The notes under the pieces are model-generated. The model was given only the letters and a program-made list of their open reading frames with translations. It made no database searches and was not told the origin of the DNA. From NCBI RefSeq assembly GCF_003086295.3, contig NC_092045.1:90472693-90536692 (forward strand): 64,000 bases of DNA. The letters run 5' to 3'. Below are positions 9,201-21,546 of the stretch, piece after piece. The DNA is from Arachis hypogaea (Eukaryota; Streptophyta; Magnoliopsida; Fabales; Fabaceae). Positions within the stretch are counted from its first letter, which is position 1. Each line of letters opens with the position of its first letter. The position numbers and the translations under genes are program-made.

Positions 9201-10746
9201 ACATATTAGAATTTCCTGATTCTGCTGCAACTTCCAGAATTTCAATTTTTAGCACCGGATTTCCGGCGCCCATAACTTCTTCTACAGAATTCGGTTTTCC
9301 GCAAACCTTATATCATTTTCAAGATTTTAAAACCTTCTTTAATTTGAAACAAACCTCATTTCCATCTGAAATTTGAGAAGCAAGTTATGAACTACCAAAG
9401 TTCATCAAAAATCTAGTTTTACCAAATTATACCAAACCCCCCCCCATTTTACCAAATTCACATATCATTACTCACAATACCTGCACATTTGCAACATACA
9501 AGTCCCTTTTTTATTAACACCAACCACTAATACATTAATGCTCATACCATCCCATAAAACTCATACATTAATTCCAAAACCCACCATCCAACCACAAGCT
9601 ACAACTTTAAAATTCATTAACTTACTTTCTCAATTCATTAATAACAACCCATAAATCATCATTAAACAATCAACAAGCCATAACCACAAAATTTCATTAA
9701 CATATACCAACAACATCATCAACTCACCATTATTAATTCCACTAACACATTTTCATTAACATCAATAATTCATTCTCATTAATTCAAACATCTCATGTCA
9801 ATTAATTCCAACACAAGTCCAATCATCAATTTATCCATCAACATCACAAAACTAATCATTTAATGCATTTAACCATTTCAACTTATCCTATAGTTCCCTA
9901 GCCTAAGTTTTCACAACACCTTATATATTAAACGCGCAAAACCTAAATCATACCTTGGCCGATCACCACGTTTGGTCCAAGGCAGTCACTCAATACACAC
10001 ACACACAGCCCCTCAAGCTTGAGAAATCAACCAAAATCTTAGCACCAATCTTTCACCAAGCCTCCAATGTTCACAATTCAATTTCAATGCATATATATCT
10101 ACTTAATTCACACCTAATACACATGTACACTTTAATTTCAGATTTCACATAATAAATTCAAGATTTGATAGGTCTAGGTGATCCTTACCGTACCCACACG
10201 CTTAGCAACTCGAACCCGATAAGCTTCGGAAGCTAAATCAAACCTAAAACACTGAATTGGGCAAGATTTCATCACAAGGGCTCAATTTCACAAGTAGAAA
10301 GGGGGTAGATAATTTGAGATGAAATTGAGGCTTACCGGTAAAATTGATCTGATAGAAACGTAGAGCTCGCACTAGACGTGTGGCCACGAACGGTGCGACG
10401 ATCGGAGCTCGGATGAATAGGTTATGGTGGATGGAAGTGAGAGTTAGGGTTTTGGTAATTACCTTCCTCTCTCCATGGCTGCTGGAACAAAATGAAGAAT
10501 GGAAGGAAGTGATGAGCTGAAGCTCCCTTTATTTAATGAAACAGTTGGGCCCACGGGCCCGGTTCGCGTCTGGTTCGACCGGTTTGGCCTGTCCGGCCCA
10601 ATCTTGGGCCAAATTCTTTGAATTTGGTGTCAAAATTCTCATTTTGAAGAGCTCTATCCTATTTTGATATTAGATTTACATTTTTAATTTTTCTAATTAA
10701 AATTTAATTTATTGACTAATTATTTACTAATTTTATGGGATTTACA
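9085..10746 (-). repeat. Y-family LTR, truncated
   Basis: Homologous to the 5' half (sense) of the Y LTRs at 11676-15091 and 53528-56966. It shares the GTGCG/CGCAC motif array, long CA-rich pyrimidine stretches, the 'gcccaatcttgggccaaattctttgaatttggtgtcaaaattctc' stretch in short shared blocks, and the terminal gggatttaca. The left side is cut at 9085 by Z element B. The rest of this LTR would lie beyond B, outside the window. Confidence 0.75.
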
Positions 10747-11675
10747 ATTAGGATGTCAATGATTACTCAAAAATGCGACTAGCTGTGAATTTGGTGTACA
10801 AATGACACAACGCGAAGCGGGATATGATAAAGGAGCTTCTTGTTATTGTGGAATAAAAAGATGTAGAAGTCTGTCCTTCAAACTTAGGATTTTAAGATGC
10901 TTCTTATTAGAAATTTATTAATCGTAATCGTGTCTTTTAAGAACACATTTATTTAGTTAAAATAGTTATGGATTAATTAGGCCATTTTAATTTTGTTTGA
11001 AGTACAATTTATCTTTATATTTTGGACTATTTAGATATATGTTGATCTTTTTATTTATAATGATTTATACATTATTTCTTTTAGACTATTTAGATATATG
11101 TTTTTTTGTTAATAATGATTTATACATTATTATTGCTTAACTGGTTATACTTTAGTCCGAATTTTATTAGTGTTTTCTTGGAAAACATTATGCCCTAAAG
11201 CATTATCAATTAAAAGTATTATTTTATATCCAATTGAATTTCCAGTTGTAAGGAAACAAAATTTTACCACTTTTTATAAATTAGTATGCATTCAAATTTT
11301 GTTATTTCTTAATATCACTTTTCTTAGGATATAAATAAATAAAGCATAGGTTATTTAAGTTTACAACCAATCAGAATTTTTAAAATGAGCTATTTTAAAT
11401 GAATGTTGTTTGAAAATCAAAGAAACAAAATAATATTTTAGGAACAAAATCTAATTAACAGCTTCACGAAAGGCCACAAATGCAAATTCTTCCCAAGGAG
11501 CATGAATGAGGCTATTAAATTATCACAATAATCAGCAGAACAACAAAAAATTATCATTATGATGATTATAACTAAGGTAATTATGTAAATTTGATAATAC
11601 TCTTTTAAGGTCAATTATTTATATATTTGCAACACCAATGGATCAATTTAGTTAACCAAATAGAGTGATATAAAA
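10747..11675. other. AT-rich spacer
   Basis: No gene recognised. It contains an imperfect direct duplication of about 60 bp ('gactatttagatatatg...aatgatttatacattatt', around 11024-11080 and 11083-11133). Confidence 0.5.
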
Positions 11676-11978
11676 TGTAACACCCTACCACACAGAGCTT
11701 TATGCTTAAGTCATAAGACAGAGGTGGTGAGGTATTATGATCTCAAAAAGCAAAATTTAGTAAACATAGTAGTGTGAAAAATATTTATAACTAGGAGCCT
11801 TTGAAGAAAAATGGGTAAATCAAAACCATTAAATCGAATAGCGCAGCACTCCGATTGATAACGTAAATGGACATATAAGGAGAAAGCTAACATGAAGGGA
11901 TATACAAAAGAGTGCCAACAATTACATATATCAAGGCTCCAGACTCGGTTTGCGAAGCCAACCGATCAGAGCATAACA

Positions 11979-11981
<3 letters not shown>

Positions 11982-12065
<84 letters not shown>
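11982..12065. repeat. (TA)42 microsatellite
   Basis: Uninterrupted TA dinucleotide run of 84 bases within the solo Y LTR. Confidence 0.97.
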
Positions 12066-12069
<4 letters not shown>

Positions 12070-13259
12070 GGAACTATCCAAAAGACAATATACAAATCCT
12101 ATTTCTCCAAAATGACCTCTAAGAGGAGATAATACAAAATACATATGAACAGTGGAGAATATAAGTATCTAAATAATATACATAATCAAAATAAAATCCC
12201 AAGATACTAAGGATCTCCGCCAAAAGGAAGTCTCCAGCATGCCTCAGCGAGGAGCCTAGAAATCCTAGAACTTCCAGATTATAATCAAGCGCATAACCAT
12301 GCTAAACCATAAGAAATGTAAATAGGCGAATAACTTAAGGATCTTCAGACTAACTAAACATCCCCTTTCCAAATCCTGCAAACCTCCCAACCGCCAACAG
12401 TAACAGAGATGCAAGCACAAGTAAATCAAGCAAGGAATGCACAAGTAAGAAGCAGATAAGACAATTAAGCAATTAGCAAGTAATGATGAAATCAATTAGG
12501 CAATCCAGATAATTCACATATAATGCATATGATGCATGCCTGTCCTAGTGGCTGATGAATCTCATTTGTTGGTTATAAAGCCAGCCCGACAAGTCCTGGT
12601 AGCTAACCATTGGATTGTCCCTCTGTCGTGCATCCCCAACTCGAGTTATCTCATAACATAAGCATTATATATATCCAACACCCTCACTGGTGCATATTTA
12701 CGGGGGCGAGCTCATCCGGAACTTTCACAGTGTCCGGCCACACTTACGACATAGGGTCAGCAGAGTATCGAGTCTCCACCTGGAGCACATGGTGGCTAGC
12801 CACTGCTTCACCCAGGGAAACTCGTATCTCAGATAGGTGGAGTGCAAACAATCACAATATTCAACCATTCAACATATATGTATTTAAATCACAGCCATAT
12901 ATTAACATTAATCTTAGCCATTTGGCTCACAATTCACAAGTCATAATCAGCCGTAATCATCATCACACACGGCCATTCGGCTCATCTCGTACTCATCCAT
13001 TCGACTCACGACATATACAGCACTCTACCCTTCTTCTCAACAACTCATATCATCATTATCATTCATCATACTCATCATAGCATCCTATTTCTTCCTCTAT
13101 AAGTTACCCTATTCCCTAGTTTACTCTCATTCCCTAGGCATTTTACATCAATTTAAGATTTAGGGGATGAAATTGGGGGGTATATAAGTGTAAAATAACA
13201 TTTTGGAAGGTTACAAACTTGTTGGGAATGTAAAAGACTTGAAAACAATAGCTTTGAAA

Positions 13260-13560
13260 AAGGACTTGGTCGCGTGCGCACACACAGGGGGAGGCGTGCG
13301 CATGCCCAGAAGCATATTTAGAAAGTGTGCGTGCACACAGGCTTGTGCATACGCATAGAAAGTTAAAGTTCCAGGGTTGAGTGTGCGCACAAGGTGTGCT
13401 AGCGCAATCAACCGAATGCCATTCCCAATGTGTGCGTGCGCACAGATCGCAAACCTTCGTTGGTTGTGTGTGCGCACAGGGTGTACTGGCGCTCTCATTA
13501 GTAGCTCAGTCCCCACGTGTGCGTAGGTCCAAATTCCCGCGGAGTGTGCGTGCGCACACA
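13260..13560. repeat. Y-LTR palindromic array (GTGCGCAC type)
   Basis: At least seven copies of GTGTGCGCAC/GTGCGTGCGCAC-like words, for example at 13272-13284, 13381-13390, 13432-13443 and 13547-13560. They are separated by 20-50 bp of unique sequence. Confidence 0.8.
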
Positions 13561-15091
13561 GAAATCACAAATTCTGCAGAAGTTACAGAATTCATATTTT
13601 TGGCCCGAACTTCCAACGATCATATCTCCTTCCACAAAAATCAGATTTCCACCAAGTTTAAACCATTTTAAAGCATATGAAATTATCTTTCAATCGATAT
13701 AAAAAACATCAAGTTCCAAAAACAATATCTCAAGATATGATCCGTTGAAGTTCATCAAAATCCCTTTTTTGCCGAAACTCATAAACTCCCCATTTTTAAA
13801 ACTTACACTTACCAAACTCATTCAAAATCAACCAAAAACTCAAACATCCCAAAATCAATCATTTCTAAACCTCATTCAATCATCAACCCACTAATTCTAC
13901 CATATTTAACCAAGTCTCAAATTCCAAAATAAATAATCAATTTCATCAATCACCATATATTCTCACATATCAATATAATACTCTAAAAACATGCTCATCA
14001 ACAAGAGCTTCAACTGTTTCATCAATTAAATATATCAATCCATACCACATACAACCCCACATGCTTTGCCAATAATTATCATTACTCACAATCATTTAAC
14101 CATAATCCATATATCCATCTCAATCCAACTCATTCATAAAAATATCAACATGTCACAATCCAATAAGTTCATGCATAACAACATAATTTACATCATTCAT
14201 CAACTACCTTATTATTACAAAAACCTATCCTAAGGCCACTAGCCTATGTTTTCACAAACACATTACATTTTAGATACAGGAAACCGAAACCATACATTGG
14301 CCGATGCCCGTTCAACCCGGAACACTCTCAAATTCAACTTCCAAGGTTTCCAAAACCTCACCAATAGATTTCCAAGCACAAAATCTCCTTTCCAAGCTTT
14401 CAAAAACCACCAATCAAGCTCCAAAACACATATATACAATGCCTAAGCCACAATATCACACCCAAACACAATAACTTAATCATCAAATCACAAAACTCCA
14501 AGTCTTTGGCTTAGAGTTGAGAATCTCACCTTACCCAAGGACTAAGGGAGCTAGAACAAGCCTTTCCTTCAAGTTAATTTGAGCCTACAATACAAGGAGC
14601 TCACAAAGTTCAACATTTTTGCCTAAGAAATTCGAAAATCAAGGCTGGAAATTCGAAGGGCAAACTATGGCTTACCTCAAGATTGATTGTGTGGGTTTTG
14701 TAGAGCTCGACACTGCAGTCGCGTGGCCACAAACGGTGCATCAATCGGAGCTCCGGATCAAAAGTTGTGATCAATGGAAGTTGGAACAAGGGTTTATGTC
14801 TCTTCTCCCCCTTTCCCTTTGTGTTCAGCATGTGTGTGCTTGTTTTTGGAAGAAAGAGAGCTGAGCTCTCTTAATGAATGAGGCTTGGCTGGGCCCTTGG
14901 GCCCAACTTGAATCCGGTTGGTATGGTTTGGCCCGTTTGACCCAATCTTTGGCCGATTTCTTTAAAATTGGTGTCAAAATTCTCGTTTTAAATTTCTGTA
15001 TCACATTAAACCATAAAAACCTCATTTTCTCATTTTCTAGAATATATTTTAATTTGTAGGTTAATTAACAATTAATTAACTAGATTTTACA

Positions 15092-18000
15092 TAAAACATT
15101 AAATATTAGCTCAAAACATGTTAAACAAACAACTTAACTGAACCATATACATTCAATCCGTTAGAGAAGGAACTACAAGAAACATTGTTAAAATTGATGA
15201 AAAATAACTAAGTTCAAACTTATATTCATTTAAATTGCAATTCACTAATAATACAAAATATTCAAATCAAAGTAAATAACCCTACTCGTACTCGTCTAAA
15301 TAGTCCTCATCTGAGTCATCGAGATAGTCAGAATCATCCTCTAACCTGGTTTAAGAAGTACTCTGCAACTTCTGGAAGAAAGTGAGGCTCATAATTTCTT
15401 TTGAATATTTTTTGTATCACTAGGTCTTTCTAAACTTCTTCACCCAACGGTGCATATTCACGTATTGTAAGAACAATGAGTTAAGCTCCAAGAACAATGA
15501 GAAAAGCACAACTCTATCATTTTCATACTAAGATGAGTTGACAAATTTTGTTTTATTTCAGAATTGACTGATTAATATACCTAAAATTTGTTGGCAGATT
15601 TTTATTATGAATATCTACATAAAAGAAGTGATTATTTGAGACCAAGAACTTTTAATAAGAAAGAGAAGTAACAAATGAAGTATCTTAATGCAACATCTTA
15701 AACTATCATCAACTGTTTTAAATGCCATTAGACAGTTATCAGCAGCACATACAACAATGTTATCACATTCAAAAGAGAAAATTGGTCTTGAACCAGGATT
15801 TAACTCTAATAAAAAATTCATTGAATGTTTGCTCGAAAAAAGAAAAAAATATTTTAATTGCTTGTATACAACCAAACCTTTAGTACCAGTTCAATGGCCA
15901 GATAGATTTTTTCAGTTCTAGGATCAATTTTTAGTAGGATCAGTAGAGATATATATTCTACTAGCAGATAATATATATCATATGGGCCTCTTCAGCATTA
16001 AATTTATTCCCATACAAAAATTTTGCCTCCTCAGCAATTACAAATGTACCACAAAATAAGAATCATATCACATGCGAATGAACAAAAAATATAAGAAATG
16101 CCTACTCATGACTACTATTCTAAGCCAGTATTTTTTCATCAATAATTTTACAAATATCTGAAATGAATTTGTTTTAACACTTGCATATACTAACTAGGGC
16201 CCAAAAAGGTCACTCTTCTAATGCCATTCCAAACAACTCAGATTCTTATACCAGAAGCTATTTTCACGTCTAAATATTTTGGAATAGAAACCATACTTAC
16301 TTAAATATAGTGCTAGTTCCAAATCCTTGAATTCCAAGAAGTAGCATCTTCTGAACTTTCTTCTCCTGATAATTGAGAACTGTAGTATAATTACTAATCT
16401 CATCTCTTTGCCCATATGATTGTCATGTGAAATGAAAGAGAAAATAGGGCACAAATAAATCTTGTTGATGCTTGTTAAAGAAAAAGTAAACACCTCCATT
16501 AATATTATACATCTTTGAATGACTTCAAGCTGTTTGAATCTAGAAATATTCAGGTGAATACCTCTATTCTACAAGTATGTTATAAAAAAGACCATTACTC
16601 CTCTCTACATGACACATATATACACAATTACCAGCTAGAAAAGAGATATAACTATCCTACTAGTTTTAGAAACTAGCAGGGTTGTAATTTTTAATACTTA
16701 ATACTTAATAATATTTCTTCTTTTATAAAAAATAAAAAAAAACAAACTGAGTTTCTCCCATCACTGAATCATATTCAATTACTAACATGGACATGTATTT
16801 CATCTTTCTTAATTGAATTCAATAAAACTAGAGTAGGCGAAGATTGTTGGGCTTCCTCTGATTCCCATTGTGGTGCTTTCTCTTATTCCCTTTCTTTTCA
16901 AGCTCGTTATCTTCCTCCAGATTCATGATATTGTTTTACAAGTGAAACTGGTTTCCGTCCAAAAATTTTCTAACTAGCATACCTTGCTAATTTTCAGCTA
17001 CATTCTAAGTTTCTAACATTCTAGTCCCCAAACTCAATGATCCCAATAAGAAATTAAAACTGATACAAAATACATACATTATATGGCATACAAAAACTTA
17101 AGAAAAAAATAAAAAATTTATTGATTATTTTCTTATCACTATAAGCATTAAACCTAGTAATCAACAAAACATCTAACTTGCAATATAAATACGTTCACGT
17201 ACTTTTAGAATACAAATTCAGATTGTTATTTTTGAAAACTTTAAGTTAATAACTACAAATTGGATAAACAAAATATTGAGCACTAAAAAATATATTGTCT
17301 GAGTAAAATAACTTGATTTAATTGATTCCTTGAAAATATTCTATCATCCTCAATACACTACTAGTTAAAATCCAACAATTTAAATAACATGTCAAAATAA
17401 ACAATTAATGCTACTGCATGCCGTTGAACTTCGGATATTGTCCTTGTTATTTAGCCTGTTTTCCATGGTACAAACAAATTTGAAAGAAAAGAAATATAAC
17501 TTCAGCAAATCAGAATGTGATATGCAATATTTAAAAAATTACTAATCACTAAGTTTGAACAATTATTTTCATTGTTATTATTCATACATGTAATAACCAT
17601 TGATGACTTTCATATGGTGAGATGAGAGTCTCATGACAATTATTCAATCCTGAATCACCTATTTCAAACCCTAGATGTATAAATGCATCTACTTTTGTAT
17701 TTGGTACTGTTGATATCTCTTGAGAAGTCGTAGGGTCTTTGAGAAGCTCGCAAATAGTCAAACTTGCTATCAAGAATAACTACAACATAAAATTTACAAG
17801 TTTATTTTAATTCAAGTAAAGCATAATGAAATTTTGAATCTTATTGACCTCTTCTGTACCAAAGTTAGCCTACGTGCCACCACCAATATTATCACCCAAA
17901 TTATCATCGTCATTCTTTATAGGACAATTTTTCTTTACATGACCGGCATTGTTGCATTAGTATAGTAATATTGCCACTTGTATAACCCATTAAATGAAGT

Positions 18001-18520
18001 AACTAAAAATAATATAAAATTTAAATTGAGTTGAGACCAAACATTAGAGTGATAAACTTTATATTGAATTTCAAATCATTTTTTTATTATATAGGATCCC
18101 ACAAAGAATATGTAACATTTTATAGAATCCAAAATAAAATTGAACTAAAATCAAATATTGAAAATGTTCTAAATTTCTCTTTCCTATTCTAATACATCTT
18201 TTCCTACTTTTTCTTGTCTTAACTTTTTTTTATTATTATCAAGAATGACTATTGCAAAAAAATATCATGAGCCAAAGATTTTAGTTAGATCTAATAACAA
18301 TTAAATTGCAAATAAATATTACATTAATTTTTTTAATATTTAAGAGCTACTAAATATGAGTATTATTGGATATTGCTTATATGAAAATTCACCTACCTAT
18401 ATTATATGTTGTCTCTTTGTTTTTTCAACCTTCTTTTTAGTGGATAAAATATTTAATTCAACGTTGTTGCATGCCTATTTTAATATTTACTATATTTATT
18501 TTCTAAAAATAATATGTAAT
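15092..18520. other. AT-rich intergenic stretch with debris
   Basis: No complete gene recognised. Weak traces are an acidic coding-like stretch on the minus strand around 15280-15345 (DDSDYLDDSDEDYLDEYE-stop) and short frames near 15690-15920 and 17580-17770 with no recognisable domain. A single broken zinc-knuckle trace is listed separately. The rest is A/T-rich with no supported feature. Confidence 0.4.
17885..17965 (-). pseudogene. CCHC-type zinc-knuckle trace
   Basis: The minus strand reads CNNAGHVKKNCPIKN, the second half of a Cx2Cx4Hx4C knuckle with the first Cys lost. It resembles the C-terminal fingers of MULE or FAR1-related proteins. The fragment is too short to name and is probably TE debris. 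Confidence 0.35.
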
Positions 18521-18760
18521 ATATCTATAGAAAATTGCTTAATACAAAAAGATTTATAGACAGATTTGGTCTTTATTACAGACGAATTTTCGGTAATTGA
18601 CGGATTTCATCTCTCTGTAAAAGTTTCGTCGAAAATTATTTACCGACAGATTTTTTTCCATTGGTAATTTAGCAACAAATTTTTACCAGTTACCGATAGA
18701 TTTTTCCTCGGTAAATTCTCCCTTCCATTTTCCTAGAACGTCAAATTTTCTGACGGATTT

Positions 18761-19222
18761 TGTAAGGTCCCACATCGGTTGGGGAGGGGAATGAAGCATG
18801 CCTTATAAGAGTGTGGATACCTCTCCCTAGTATGACACATTTTGATGAGTGAGTGTGGGGGACTTTGGCTATCATCCCTATTGTCAAAGGCAAAACTATG
18901 AGGCCTTGTGTGCCAAAGCGGATAATATCGTGTTAGCGGATGGTCTAAGCTGTTACAGATGGTATCAGAGCCAGAGCTCGGATCGATGTGCCAGCGAGGG
19001 TGCTGGGCTCCCTTAGGGGGTGAATTGTAAGGTCCCATATCGGTTGGGGAGGGGAACGAAGCATGCCTTATAAGGGTGTGGATACCTTTTCCTAGCATGA
19101 CGCATTTTGACGAGTGAGTGTGGGGGGCTTTGGCTATCATCTCTATCGTCAAAGACGAAACCGTGAGGCCTTGTGTGGCAAAGCGGACAATATCGTGCTA
19201 GCGGGTTGTCTAGGTTGTTACA
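18761..19222 (+). mobile_element. Complete TRIM retrotransposon (462 bp)
   Basis: Two 197-bp LTRs (18761-18957 and 19026-19222), both TGTAAGGTCCCA...TGTTACA, flank a 68-bp interior. The interior starts with an initiator-Met primer site and ends with a purine-rich ttagggggtgaat. The identical target duplication GATTT lies at 18756-18760 and 19223-19227. By eye the LTRs differ at about 22 sites (about 11 percent), so the insertion is old. It encodes nothing and would need proteins in trans. It lies inside the left subterminal repeats of the CACTA element. Confidence 0.95.
18960..18972 (+). other. TRIM primer-binding site (initiator Met)
   Basis: TGGTATCAGAGCC, complementary to the 3' end of initiator tRNA-Met, two bases after the first LTR. 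Confidence 0.92.
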
Positions 19223-19599
19223 GATTTTTCGTCGGTAATTAGCAACCAATTTTTTCTGTCGGTAATTGGAGCCTTGGAAAACCATTCCAAACTCTGAATA
19301 CAGATAGAAAATTCGTCTGTAAATCCATCGATAACATAAAATAGAATTTTTTTAGATTTTTTCATACAAAATAAATATAAATTTAATAAGTACAAATTTT
19401 TATCTAATTTGTATTCAAATATTTATAATATTTCAAAAAATAAACAAATCCATCGTATTATCAAACTAAAAGAAAAGTACTATAAACAACAAAGTCAATA
19501 TAATTCAAAACATAAACAAAGTGTATTGATGTTTTCAATGTTTAACCATATCAATGTTTTCAATGGATTCATACAACATTCCATCCAACACAAGCAATA

Positions 19600-19970
19600 T
19601 TTCATACATGGAAGTGTGGAACTTGGTGACTTAACAATGGATTCATCCATGTATCTCTTTCTTGGACCGTTGTGCAAGCAACATCCCATCCTCTCAGAGC
19701 ACATCTATTTCGCTCCTTCAGGTATTCTGGGTTTGAATTTTTGGAGTTTACCATATTGTTTTAGTAGATGCAACATGTAATCATACACATTCTTCAATTT
19801 GATGTCTTCACACATGTTGGTGGTGCTGATAGGCCAGTAATGCTACAAAGGTACTATGTTTCTTGTGAAGAAGTCAAAGTATTGAGGCTCTATGAATATT
19901 GTCATTGAGTCACATGCTATTATGTATTTCTCACTCACGGACCACATAGCACCTTCTGCATATATATTGT
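19600..19970 (-). pseudogene. GT90 (rumi/KDELC-like) glucosyltransferase fragment
   Basis: The minus strand reads WSVSEKYIIACDSM, then PQYFDFFTRNIVPL-stop-HYWPI, then VYDYMLHLLKQYGKL and KFKPRIPEGAK-stop-MCSE. These match, in order, conserved stretches of plant O-glucosyltransferase rumi-like proteins (Glyco_transf_90), which act in the secretory pathway. The segment that should lie between HYWP and VYDYM is mostly missing. At least two in-frame TAG stops are present, one plausibly from CAG. It sits beside the kinesin fragment inside the CACTA element, same strand. It is a captured, inactive host-gene fragment. Assignment is from remembered family motifs. Confidence 0.72.
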
Positions 19971-20449
19971 ATCTTTAATTTGTAATGACATCAACAAATT
20001 TAGTCACTAATATATTCACAATTCACATTTCTCTAAATTTGACAAGTTTTACCTATCCGTAGGTACATTGATCTCCTAATTTTGTGTCCTGGAACTTTTT
20101 CTTTCTCATCAAGCCATTGCTGGAAAAAGAAAATCAAAATTAGTTGTGTCTTGAAACAATGCAATTAACTACTTGAACACATAGAGTTAGCAAGGCTTAA
20201 AAGTTATATGCTTACCACACTATATATTTGGGAATATAGAAGCTTTACCATAGAGAATCTATTATTGCTCAATCACAGAGTTACTTTCTGGACTTCAAAT
20301 CAAAGCTAGTTGCACAAGAACTATTTGTTTTTTTATTTTTGAAATATATATGCTTTGCCTCTAATATACACACACCTGAATCTAATTTGGAACTATGATC
20401 CACCACTAAAGCAATGTAAAGCTAAAAAGATCCATTACTGACTTGAAGT

Positions 20450-21419
20450 AAAAAGTAAGCTGTGAATCACGGTACGGAACATGTAGTGACTTCCCATTCG
20501 ATATAGTTACTAAGTTTATAATCACAAGCCTGCAGGTTGTCACCCAATTAATTTTTTGAGGGTAACACTAACACAACAATAGAAACACATGTATGTAATA
20601 GAATGTAATTTAAGCTTGTCATTAAGGATAACTAACCCCAAGGTTGGAAGAGACTTATTGATATTAGTAGCTTCCTTGAGGCGCTCCCCTTTAGCACCAG
20701 AACTTTTCTACCTTTTGTCATCAAAATAGAAACATAATGTTAGCCATATGGGTATTAAACAAAGTAAATGAACTTTGACTTTGCTAATCTAGAACATATA
20801 CACAAACAAGTATATAGAATCTTGCAATCCGTTTACCTCTCTGATCCAGCCAAATCAACAAGGTTAAGTCTAATAAATCAAAAGAGAGTCACTCCTTGAG
20901 ATTCCCACTACAGACATGTTAATTAAGCTTTTAGAATATCGTTAAAGAACATAAAATAAATAAGTTCTTTTTTTCTATTTTACATAAATATCCAATAAGA
21001 AAAAATGTAAAGCATCAATATTAGTCACCTAACTCTCAATGTTCCAAGTAAATACACTGTGAGAATGACTGCTAGCTTGATTCATATTTGTAGCAGGCAC
21101 TTTTCTATTTGCGGTGCCCTAAATAATATCAGATTATCGTTATTTTCAATCATGGCTATTAACGAATAGGATTCCATGTACAAAATTCATTGAACAAATC
21201 TAGAAAGAATTGTGAAGATTTTGGAATAGCATAGTAGGTACTTACTACGAAACACTAAATGTTTCTGAAAATACCAAGTCAAAATCAACACTGCTGATGT
21301 TAACAATGTTCTAGATTAACACAAACCTGAATAAGTTGCTGAATGGCATCTCGAGGATTAGTGAGTTCGACTTCCTTGATGTTTTCCACATAAAATCCTT
21401 TTTTAACGTCTTCTCTTAT
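20450..21419 (-). pseudogene. Kinesin-12-like motor-domain fragment, multi-exon
   Basis: At least five exon pieces of a kinesin motor lie in correct order on the minus strand: IREDVKKGFYVENIKE (21419-21327), GTANRKVPATNMN...SSHSHSVFTW (21118-21029, switch I), RLNLVDLAGSER (20907-20837, switch II), GERLKEATNINKSL (about 20715-20635) and NGKSLHVPYRDSQLTF (about 20505-20450). GT/AG splice sites border the first three, so genomic DNA was captured, not a cDNA. Damage includes stops at the end of exon 2, in exon 3 and near the start of exon 4, and the switch I Arg changed to His (SSHSH for SSRSH). The wording is closest to plant phragmoplast KIN-12 proteins. The N-terminal P-loop part is not seen. 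Function as a motor is lost. Confidence 0.85.
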
Positions 21420-21546
21420 CTGCCACGTAGTTTTAGACGAATAAGATTCAATAGATGTATTAAAACTTTTCCAAAAATATTCAGAGAAACACTGAAATAG
21501 TAGGTCATATTCATGCAATTTTTTTTTGTATTTATTATCTTCTATT

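Larger units (their letters stand above)
11676..15091 (-). repeat. Solo Y-family LTR with target duplication
   Basis: On the plus strand it runs from TGTAACACCC to ...GATTTTACA, so in sense (minus) it is TGTAAAA...GGGTGTTACA, 3416 bp. It is flanked by identical 5-base repeats TAAAA (11671-11675 and 15092-15096), with no primer site or PPT on either side. This is the signature of an LTR-LTR recombinant solo LTR. It contains a (TA)42 run, CCGGCCACACTTACGACATA-type conserved blocks shared with 54600-54700, and a palindromic motif array at 13260-13560. Confidence 0.93.

Noticed and set aside
8990..9376. Overlapping short frames rich in Cys/His (CAHTH..., VRTHA...)
   Set aside because: Products of the GTGCGCAC palindrome array in the Y LTR. 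Both strands are open because the words are self-complementary.
11887..12144. Open frames with long YIYIYI runs over the TA repeat
   Set aside because: They only translate the (TA)42 microsatellite in all frames; there is no gene.
18960..18972. A tRNA gene, from the tRNA-like words at 18960, 4186, 60475 and 53513
   Set aside because: These are primer-binding sites complementary to tRNA 3' ends. No cloverleaf surrounds them.
18733..19285. Minus-strand frames of 90-139 codons with a repeated sequence
   Set aside because: They read through the two TRIM LTRs. The repeat is the LTR pair, not a protein repeat.
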